This document shows positions 1 through 5,008 of a DNA stretch of 6,099 nt, piece by piece. The stretch spans positions 1 through 6,099 of the forward strand of contig JACCSI010000285.1 of the NCBI GenBank assembly GCA_013813075.1, read 5' to 3'. This DNA comes from Acidobacteriota bacterium (GTDB taxonomy: Bacteria > Acidobacteriota > Vicinamibacteria > Vicinamibacterales > UBA2999). The notes beneath the pieces were generated by a model that was not told the DNA's origin, did not search any database, and saw nothing but the letters and a program-made list of their open reading frames with translations. The stretch's first letter is position 1, and every line of letters starts with the position of its first letter. A program made the translations under genes and the position numbers.

Positions 1-861
1 GTTGAACTCGATGACCTGTGGACCATCGGCAGTCAGCATCAGGCCGCAGTAAAGGACGCCACGATAGGGTGATCCCTCGATGATCAACCCGTAGAGTACT
101 GGCCGCACCACTTCACCCAGGATGCGGTCGCGCATCGCGTCGTCGACAAGCGGGCTCGGGGCGAAAGCACCCATCCCGCCGGTGTTCGGGCCGTGGTCGT
201 CATCGAAAATTCGTTTGTGATCCTGCGCCGCGACCAGCGGCACGGCGTGCTCGCCGTCGGCGATGACGAAAAACGAGACTTCCGGACCGTACAGACGCTC
301 CTCGAGCACGATGCGAGAGCCGGCGTCGCCAAAGGCGCGGTCGACCATGAGGACCTGAATCGCGGCCTCGGCTTCGGCGCGTGTGTCGGCGACGACGACT
401 CCCTTGCCGCCCGCCAGCCCGTCGGCCTTGACGACCAGCGAGTCGCCAAATTCACCGCTGCGGATCGCCCGCACCGCGCTCTCGGCGTCGCCGCAGACCC
501 GGTATCGTGCCGTCGGGACGCGGTGGCGCTGCAGGAAATCCTTGGCGAATGCCTTGCTGGTCTCGAGTTGTGCGGCCCGTCGCCGTGGGCCGAAAATCGG
601 GCGGCCGCGGGCACTGAATAAATCCGCAATTCCGCCGGCCAGCGGGGCCTCCGGCCCGATCACCGTGAGGTCGATGCGGTGCTGCTCGGCTAGCGTCAAC
701 ACGGCCTCAGGGTCGGCAGCATCGACAGGAATTGTCGAAAAATGGCCACCAATGCCGTCATTTCCCGGCGCACACACGACGCGGCGGACGCCCGGGTCGC
801 GGGAAAGCTTCCAGCACAGGGCATGTTCGCGGGCGCCGGAGCCCACGACAAGTATTTGCAT
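1..861 (-). CDS. purD: Phosphoribosylamine-glycine ligase (GAR synthetase), N-terminal 287 residues, cut by window edge
   Basis: PurD makes glycinamide ribonucleotide from 5-phosphoribosylamine, glycine and ATP, the second step of de novo purine synthesis, in the cytosol. The frame is open from the ATG (complement of 859-861) to base 1. Family motifs appear in order: VGSGAREHAL (residues 6-15), APGNDGI (31-37), VIGPEAPLAGGIAD (66-79), GPRRRAAQLETSKAF (90-104), the ATP-grasp segment VVKADGLAGGKGV (142-154), GPEVSFFVIADG (191-202), QDHKR (212-216), GPNTGGMGAF (223-232), and EFN at the edge, the start of the metal-binding EFNxRFGDPE motif. The family is about 420-430 residues long, so roughly a third lies off the left edge. 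The start is fixed by the canonical MxxLVVGSG N-terminus. No good Shine-Dalgarno precedes it. It diverges from rpsU across 206 bp. No inactivating change is visible. Confidence 0.97.
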   Translation of the reverse strand, partial: MQILVVGSGAREHALCWKLSRDPGVRRVVCAPGNDGIGGHFSTIPVDAADPEAVLTLAEQHRIDLTVIGPEAPLAGGIADLFSARGRPIFGPRRRAAQLETSKAFAKDFLQRHRVPTARYRVCGDAESAVRAIRSGEFGDSLVVKADGLAGGKGVVVADTRAEAEAAIQVLMVDRAFGDAGSRIVLEERLYGPEVSFFVIADGEHAVPLVAAQDHKRIFDDDHGPNTGGMGAFAPSPLVDDAMRDRILGEVVRPVLYGLIIEGSPYRGVLYCGLMLTADGPQVIEFN

Positions 862-964
862 CTAAGTGGTTGGATTAGCTGGAGTTAGAGTCAGTCCCCG
901 AAAGCCAAAACTCTGTGATAGCCTAGCATATTCGGCGGACTGATCAGTTCACTGCCGAGAGCGC

Positions 965-984
965 CATGGTGCCGGGGTGCCATG
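965..984 (+). promoter_or_regulatory. Leader hairpin 1 upstream of rpsU
   Basis: Bases 965-972 (CATGGTGC) pair with 977-984 (GTGCCATG) to give 8 pairs, two of them G-U wobbles, around a 4-nt loop. The same segment carries two copies of GGTGCC (968-973 and 976-981). Either copy is complementary to GGCACC at 1018-1023, so this hairpin could exchange with the base of hairpin 2. The pairing is seen in the sequence. A regulatory role is inference. Confidence 0.35.
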
Positions 985-993
985 ATGCTCGTC

Positions 994-1022
994 GTGCCGA
1001 AGTGTCGAAAGCACTTTGGCAC
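994..1022 (+). promoter_or_regulatory. Leader hairpin 2 upstream of rpsU, 11-bp stem
   Basis: GTGCCGAAGTG (994-1004) pairs with CACTTTGGCAC (1012-1022) through all 11 positions, with one G-U wobble at 999/1017, around the loop TCGAAAG. No U-run follows directly (the T5 at 1041-1045 is 18 nt further on), so it does not look like an intrinsic terminator. It ends 45 nt before the rpsU start codon. Ribosomal protein genes are often autoregulated through leader structures, so this is a candidate autoregulatory or mRNA-stability element. Confidence 0.5.
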
Positions 1023-1050
1023 CGTTCGCACCCTGGAACATTTTTATCGG

Positions 1051-1062
1051 GGAGGGGGTGAT
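1051..1062 (+). promoter_or_regulatory. Extended Shine-Dalgarno of rpsU
   Basis: GGAGGGGGTGAT lies 5 nt before the rpsU ATG. Its GGGGGTGAT part (1054-1062) matches GGAGGTGAT, the complement of the 16S rRNA 3' end, at 8 of 9 positions, which is much longer than an ordinary 4-6 base site. CACCC at 1029-1033 is complementary to GGGTG at 1056-1060 and could sequester it. This site also supports the choice of the ATG at 1068 as the start. Confidence 0.75.
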
Positions 1063-1067
1063 TACCG

Positions 1068-1265
1068 ATGGCCGAGGTGAAATTGCAAGAAGGCGAATCC
1101 ATTGAAAGTGCGCTTCGCCGCTTCAAGCGCAAAGTGCAGCAGGAAGACATCATCAAGGACATCAAGAAACACTCCTTCTATCTGAAGCCGGGTGACAAGC
1201 GCCGCGCCAAACAGGCGCTCGCGCGCAAGCGTAACCGGAAGAAGATGCGGCGCGAAGCCGAGTAG
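1068..1265 (+). CDS. rpsU: 30S ribosomal protein bS21
   Basis: The 65-residue basic protein is a complete bS21. It starts MAEVKLQEGESIESALRRFK, continues with the family-typical RRFKRKVQQEDIIKDIKKH segment (about residues 18-36), then has a Lys/Arg-rich C-terminus containing KRNRKKMRRE. bS21 sits on the 30S platform beside the 16S rRNA 3' end and the anti-Shine-Dalgarno, and takes part in translation initiation. Length and start agree with the family, and the ATG follows a very strong ribosome binding site. It is divergent from purD. The gap to the next gene is 44 nt with no hairpin/U-run terminator, so read-through into the STAS gene is possible. Confidence 0.95.
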   Translation: MAEVKLQEGESIESALRRFKRKVQQEDIIKDIKKHSFYLKPGDKRRAKQALARKRNRKKMRREAE

Positions 1266-1309
1266 TGTTTGTTGCTGTTAACGTTCTCTACTTCTGAAGG
1301 ATTCCGCGC

Positions 1310-1651
1310 ATGGATATCGCCGAACGGACGGTGAGTGGTGTCACCGTACTCGACCTCAAGGGCAAGATGACCCTTGGCGAGGGTGACGAGCTTTTGAAAG
1401 ACAAGATCAACAGCCTGCTTGCAGACGGCAAGAAGAAGCTCATCCTGAATCTGGAAGGCGTGCCGTATATCGATTCGGCAGGTCTCGGCGAAATCGTCCG
1501 GACGTATACGACAGTGAGTCGGCAAGGCGGCAGCCTCAAGCTGCTCAACCTGACCAAGCGCATCGAAGACTTGTTGTCGATTACGAAGCTGCTCACCGTC
1601 TTCGAGACGTTCGATACGGAGGCGGAGGCTATCAACAGCTTCGCCGGCTAA
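1310..1651 (+). CDS. Single-domain STAS protein, anti-sigma factor antagonist-like
   Basis: This 113-residue protein is essentially one STAS domain of the SpoIIAA/RsbV type. The N-terminal strands read VSGVTVLDLKGKMTLGEG (residues 8-25). Residues KKLILNLEGVPYIDSAGLGE (42-61) hold the conserved phosphorylation site Ser56 in DSAGLGE. LKLLNLTKRIEDLL follows, and the end VFETFDTEAEAINSF is typical of the last helix. In characterised systems a serine kinase phosphorylates the serine and a PP2C phosphatase removes the phosphate. The unphosphorylated antagonist then releases a sigma factor or another target. SD GAAGGA (1296-1301) lies 8 nt before the ATG. The next gene begins 5 nt after its stop, so translation is probably coupled to the UbiA enzyme. 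No kinase, phosphatase or sigma factor is in the window, so its partner is unknown. Some such proteins regulate targets other than sigma factors. Confidence 0.92.
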   Translation: MDIAERTVSGVTVLDLKGKMTLGEGDELLKDKINSLLADGKKKLILNLEGVPYIDSAGLGEIVRTYTTVSRQGGSLKLLNLTKRIEDLLSITKLLTVFETFDTEAEAINSFAG

Positions 1652-1656
1652 CAGGC

Positions 1657-2586
1657 GTGGAGACGCGGTCCATTGCGTCTTCGACGCCGGCCACGCGCGG
1701 TCGGCTTACGGTGCCCGGCCTGCTCGTTTCGATGCGCCCGGGGCAGTGGACGAAGAACCTCATTGTGTTTGCGGCGCTGATCTTTGGTCAGCGCCTCTTT
1801 GACCCGGCCGCCGTGGGATTCTCACTGGCGGCCTTTTTTATTTTTTGCGCGCTGTCGGGCGTCGTCTATTTGATCAACGACGTGAGCGATCGGGAGGCCG
1901 ATCGGCTGCATCCGTTGAAGCGCGAGCGGCCAATCGCGCGGGGAGAGGTCACGCCGGCCGTCGCGCTCGCTTTTGCGACGGTGCTGGGCGCAGCGTCGTT
2001 GGCGGCGGCGTTCTGGGTGCGGGGGGAGTTCGGTTGGATTGCCGCAGCGTACGTCGCGCTCTCTGGCGCGTACTCGCGCGTGCTGAAGCACATTGTCATT
2101 GTCGATGTGCTGACGATAGCGATTGGGTTTGTCCTCCGCGCCGCTGCGGGGGCTGCTGCGATAGAGGTGCCGATGAGCCAATGGCTGCTTGTCTGCACCA
2201 TCCTGCTGGCGTTGTTCCTGGGGCTCAGCAAGCGGCGTCACGAGCTGACGCAGCTTGGCGGCTCCGCACCGGGACATCGTCGGATTCTGGAGGAATACAG
2301 TCCGTATTTGCTCGATCAGATGATTGGCGTGGTCACCGCCTCGACGCTGGTGGCCTACATCATTTACTGCACGAGCCCAGAGACGACCGAGAAGTTCGGC
2401 ACCACGCAATTGGTGTTAACCACGCCGTTCCCGATTTACGGCATCTTCCGCTACCTGTACCTCGTGCATCAAAAAGGGACCGGCAGTCCATCGGAAGTGT
2501 TGTTGACGGATCGTCCACTCGTCGCCTGCATCATGCTCTGGGGTCTGACAGTAATCGCCATCATCTATCGACCATTCGGGTCGTAG
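1657..2586 (+). CDS. UbiA-superfamily transferase, decaprenyl-phosphate phosphoribosyltransferase-like
   Basis: A 309-residue integral membrane protein with about eight or nine hydrophobic segments. Signatures match DPPR synthases (Rv3806c type): RPGQWTKNLIVFAALIF (27-43), the first Asp motif NDVSDREADR (74-83) followed by HPLKRERPIARG (85-96), the second motif region YSRVLKHIVIVD (139-150) with GFVLRAAAGA (157-166), SKRRHEL (191-197), YGIFRYLYLVH (261-271) and LLTDRPL (282-288). DPPR synthase moves 5-phosphoribose from PRPP to polyprenyl phosphate. In actinobacteria this feeds arabinan synthesis. Elsewhere the product's use is often unknown. The start is GTG at 1657, 5 nt after the STAS stop, with no clear SD. 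An alternative ATG at 1732 (Met26) would remove only the soluble N-terminus and still keep RPGQW. DUF362 follows at +4 nt. Family assignment is strong; substrate is inferred. Confidence 0.9.
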   Translation: METRSIASSTPATRGRLTVPGLLVSMRPGQWTKNLIVFAALIFGQRLFDPAAVGFSLAAFFIFCALSGVVYLINDVSDREADRLHPLKRERPIARGEVTPAVALAFATVLGAASLAAAFWVRGEFGWIAAAYVALSGAYSRVLKHIVIVDVLTIAIGFVLRAAAGAAAIEVPMSQWLLVCTILLALFLGLSKRRHELTQLGGSAPGHRRILEEYSPYLLDQMIGVVTASTLVAYIIYCTSPETTEKFGTTQLVLTTPFPIYGIFRYLYLVHQKGTGSPSEVLLTDRPLVACIMLWGLTVIAIIYRPFGS

Positions 2587-2590
2587 GGCG

Positions 2591-3877
2591 ATGAGATCGA
2601 AAGTCGCAATACTCAAAACCACGCCCGGGACAGTGTTCCGGGACTATCACGCGCTGCTGAACCTTGCCGGGTACCAGGACGTTATCGCGAAGGACGTCGA
2701 CACCGCGCTCAAGGTCAACATCTCGTGGCATTTTTTTTTCCCGGGTTCATCGACCACGCCCTGGCAACTCGACGGCGTCATCCGCGCGATGAAGCGGGAT
2801 GGCTACGATCCCGGCTTGATTCACGCCTGCCACAACCGTACGGTCGTCATCGACGCGCACCTCGGCGAGCGCGAAAACAAACACCTGCCGGTTGTCGAAT
2901 CGCACAACCTCCGTAACCTGCATTTATATGAAGGTGACGAGGAGTGGATACACATTCGTGACGCGGTCGGCGACCTCACGAAGAAGTTTCTCTGCCTCAA
3001 TGACGTGTACCGCGACGGGTTCATGATCCCGAAGCGATTCATCGGCGAAAACATCATTCACCTCCCCACGGTGAAGACTCACGTGTTCACCCACACCACC
3101 GGCGCAATGAAGAACGCGTTTGGCGGGTTATTGAACGAGCGCCGCCACTGGACGCACCCGGTGATTCACGAAACGCTGGTCGATTTGCTCTTGATCCAGC
3201 AGAAGATTCATCGCGGGGTGTTTGCGGTGATGGACGGGACATTTGCCGGGGACGGGCCCGGGCCGCGCTGCATGGTCCCTTCGGCCAGGAACGTCATCCT
3301 GGCGAGTGCGGACCAGGTGGCGATCGACGCCGTGGCGGCGCGACTGATGGGCTTCGACCCGCTCCGTATCAAATACATCAGGCTGGCGCACGACGCGGGA
3401 CTCGGGTGTGGCGACCCGCGCGAGATCGAAATCGTCGGCGACACCGACGCGGGGAACGAAAACTGGCATTTCGTCGGACCGTTCCAGAACATGACATTTG
3501 CCGCGCGCATGCAGCACCTGATTTATTGGGGGCCTCTGCGTAAGCCGATGGAGTGGTCGCTCAAGACGGTGCTGGCGCCGTGGGCCTACATTGCCAGCGT
3601 GCTCTACCACGACAGTTTCTGGTATCCGTGGAACGTCGAGCGCACGACGAGAAACGTGCTCGCGACCCCATGGGGCCACCTCTTTCAGAACTGGGAACGG
3701 CTCACTCCCACCGCCGACGGATTTCCCGAGGTCGGTGGCGAGCCAGCGACGGCGCCGCGTGCAGGAGCGCGGGCCTTGGCACAATCCGTCGGCATTCTGG
3801 GCACCTGCCTCAAAGAGGCGCCCGAATTTGCCAGCCGCCGCCGCAGGGCACGGCAGACGCCGCGGAACGCGGCGTGA
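2591..3877 (+). CDS. DUF362-domain protein with C-terminal extension
   Basis: This 428-residue protein carries a DUF362 domain over about residues 40-285. Recognisable segments are HLPTVKTH (157-164), GAMKNAFGG (171-179), MDGTFAGDGPG (214-224), LASADQVAIDAVAARLMG (237-254) and GCGDP (272-276). DUF362 is widespread and sometimes fused to ferredoxin 4Fe-4S domains. No CxxCxxC cluster is seen here, and the reaction is unknown. Residues about 290-370 form an aromatic-rich extension (YWGP, LAPWAYIASVLYHDSFWYPW) that may sit on the membrane. The tail (about 384-428) is Ala/Arg-rich and probably disordered. There is no signal peptide. The ATG follows the UbiA stop by 4 nt with only a weak GGGCG upstream, so coupling to UbiA is likely. 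A T9 run at 2731-2739 encodes the Phe triplet at 48-50. It may act on the product of the upstream prenyl-phosphate enzyme (inference). Confidence 0.85.
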   Translation: MRSKVAILKTTPGTVFRDYHALLNLAGYQDVIAKDVDTALKVNISWHFFFPGSSTTPWQLDGVIRAMKRDGYDPGLIHACHNRTVVIDAHLGERENKHLPVVESHNLRNLHLYEGDEEWIHIRDAVGDLTKKFLCLNDVYRDGFMIPKRFIGENIIHLPTVKTHVFTHTTGAMKNAFGGLLNERRHWTHPVIHETLVDLLLIQQKIHRGVFAVMDGTFAGDGPGPRCMVPSARNVILASADQVAIDAVAARLMGFDPLRIKYIRLAHDAGLGCGDPREIEIVGDTDAGNENWHFVGPFQNMTFAARMQHLIYWGPLRKPMEWSLKTVLAPWAYIASVLYHDSFWYPWNVERTTRNVLATPWGHLFQNWERLTPTADGFPEVGGEPATAPRAGARALAQSVGILGTCLKEAPEFASRRRRARQTPRNAA

Positions 3878-3886
3878 GGATCCTCA

Positions 3887-5008
3887 ATGGCTGATTTCAA
3901 CATCCGCTCAGAGTCGGTCGACGTCGAGCAGATCATGAAGCAGATCCGCGGGCGCATCCAGGAGAAGCGCGGCGTGGACTATACCGAAGAACAGATACGA
4001 GAACTGGCGAGCGTGCGCCTCGAGAAATTTCTCGACCCGAAGAACCTCCGCTCCGATCTGCTGGAGCAGTTCCGCAAGAGCCGTCCGGCACTGCCCGAAC
4101 CGCCCCAAGACCCGCCGCCGGTCGAGGCGCCGTATGCCTTTGACGACCAGACCCTGTTTCATTCGCATCGCAGTGTGTTGCGGCTGTTTCGGAAGCTGCT
4201 GAAGCCGGTGCTGAAGCTGTTCATCAATCCGAACACGTTAAACAAGATCCTGGACAAGCAGGCGCAGTTCAACATCGACCTCCTCAAACGCGACCAGCGG
4301 CGTCGCGTCGAGCTCCAACGGCAGGTCGCCGGCTTCGAGCGATCGCGCGGCGAGTGGAACGTCCTGTATTACGAGATTCTCCACAATCTCGTGCTGGAAA
4401 CGACGCGCAACGGCATCGAGCTGAAGAACTTGAAGATGCGCCTCGAGTCGTTGACCAGCCGGCTCGATTTCAGCGAGCGTCGTGTCCGCGCGCTCGAAGG
4501 CGTGGTCCAGTACCGGCCGGAAGCGGTGCGGCCACCGCGGGATCGAGATCGAGATCGGAATCCTGATCGAGAACGGAATCCGGATCGCGATCGGAACGCA
4601 GATCGCGATCGGAATTCCGACCGAGATCGGAACCCAGATCGAGAACGTGAGGGTGACCGCGGGCGCGACCGTGGCGAACGCGACCGCATGCGCCCCCCCC
4701 GGCCCGAGCCGGAGATGGCCGCTGCCGAACCGGTTGTCGAGGCCGCCCTGGACCCCGCCGCCGAAGGCATGCCCGTGGCTGGGGCGCCAACCACGTTGAG
4801 CGACGTTCGTCGCCGGCGGCGACGCCGCCGTGGTCGGCGGGGCGCCGGCATCGCGGCGACCGGAGCCGCGCAGGCGAATGGTGAAGATTCGGCGGACGTC
4901 GAGTTGGCCACTGCCGACGACTTCGAAGGCGGCGACGAGTCATTCAGCGAGCCGGATGCGTCCGAACAGGCCAAGCCTTCCGAGCCACCGGACCCCGACC
5001 AGCAGTGA
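3887..5008 (+). CDS. Coiled-coil protein with RNPDRD hexapeptide repeats, Arg8 tract and acidic tail
   Basis: No named family or function was recognised for this 373-residue soluble protein. Residues 11-50 (DVEQIMKQIRGRIQEKRG, then DYTEEQIRELA and LEKFLDP) form a helical N-terminal module. I recall similar DVExxMxxIRxRIxEK openings in proteins of polysaccharide loci, often ahead of methyltransferase domains. A Pro-rich linker (67-82) follows, then HRSVLRLFRKLLKPVLKLF (94-112) and KQAQFNIDLLKR (124-135), also reminiscent of those proteins. Residues about 124-205 are heptad-like coiled coil. The rest is low complexity: Arg/Asp repeats (218-267), a Pro/Ala linker, Arg8 plus GRRG (308-319) and an acidic Ser/Pro-rich tail (331-373). 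No catalytic domain, membrane segment or signal peptide is seen. SD TGAGGA (3875-3880) overlaps the DUF362 stop and lies 6 nt before the ATG. Its stop overlaps the GT4 start. A scaffold or polymer-binding role is a guess from its architecture. Confidence 0.8.
   Translation: MADFNIRSESVDVEQIMKQIRGRIQEKRGVDYTEEQIRELASVRLEKFLDPKNLRSDLLEQFRKSRPALPEPPQDPPPVEAPYAFDDQTLFHSHRSVLRLFRKLLKPVLKLFINPNTLNKILDKQAQFNIDLLKRDQRRRVELQRQVAGFERSRGEWNVLYYEILHNLVLETTRNGIELKNLKMRLESLTSRLDFSERRVRALEGVVQYRPEAVRPPRDRDRDRNPDRERNPDRDRNADRDRNSDRDRNPDREREGDRGRDRGERDRMRPPRPEPEMAAAEPVVEAALDPAAEGMPVAGAPTTLSDVRRRRRRRRGRRGAGIAATGAAQANGEDSADVELATADDFEGGDESFSEPDASEQAKPSEPPDPDQQ
4556..4645 (+). repeat. Five in-frame tandem copies of an 18-bp unit encoding RNPDRD/E
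   Basis: Five 18-bp units encode RNPDRE, RNPDRD, RNADRD, RNSDRD and RNPDRE (residues 224-253 of the coiled-coil protein). They are preceded by three GATCGA/GATCGG hexamers (4541-4558) encoding RD dipeptides. Units differ mostly at the third residue (P/A/S) and at synonymous positions. Most Asp codons are GAT, whereas GAC is common elsewhere in the gene, which points to expansion by duplication. Because the period is a multiple of three, copy-number change would keep the frame. The block contains ten GATC sites from 4541 to 4640, and perfect palindromes at 4583-4592, 4601-4610 and 4609-4620. Confidence 0.9.

Larger units (their letters stand above)
862..1067. promoter_or_regulatory. Divergent intergenic region between purD and rpsU
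   Basis: This 206-bp gap must carry promoters for both purD (leftward) and rpsU (rightward). The best visible plus-strand candidate is an extended -10-like TGATAGCCT at 916-924. It has no convincing -35 upstream, so it is weak. It would give an rpsU leader of about 130 nt. A perfect 10-bp palindrome ACTGATCAGT lies at 939-948 and could be an operator, or chance. No clear sigma70 -35/-10 pair was found for purD. The part nearest rpsU contains the hairpins listed separately. No terminator or purine riboswitch architecture was recognised. Confidence 0.4.

Noticed and set aside
84..629. Minus-strand open frame of 181 codons inside the left end
   Set aside because: It is an out-of-frame shadow of purD. 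The purD frame on the same strand carries every family motif and is open from 861 to base 1.
193..865. Plus-strand open frames (193-621 and 383-865) opposite purD
   Set aside because: Antisense shadows in high-GC DNA. The translations are low-complexity Arg/Ala/Ser/Pro-rich with no recognisable motif.
994..1045. Hairpin at 994-1022 with T5 at 1041-1045 as an intrinsic terminator
   Set aside because: The T-run is 18 nt past the stem and short. A terminator needs the U-run immediately after the stem.
1266..1309. Possible terminator or promoter between rpsU and the STAS gene
   Set aside because: No inverted repeat followed by a U-run, and no convincing -35/-10 pair in the 44-nt gap. Only the STAS Shine-Dalgarno is supported.
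1822..2594. Long open frames on both strands within the UbiA gene
   Set aside because: Arg-rich translations without family similarity. The UbiA frame has complete conserved motifs and membrane segments.
3128..3784. 218-codon minus-strand frame opposite the DUF362 gene
   Set aside because: Antisense shadow. No motif and no credible ribosome binding site, while the sense frame is clearly DUF362.
4482..4799. Plus-strand frame with IEIEIGI/IAIGTQ repeats
   Set aside because: Shifted reading of the same tandem repeat. No start context, and it ends inside the coiled-coil gene.
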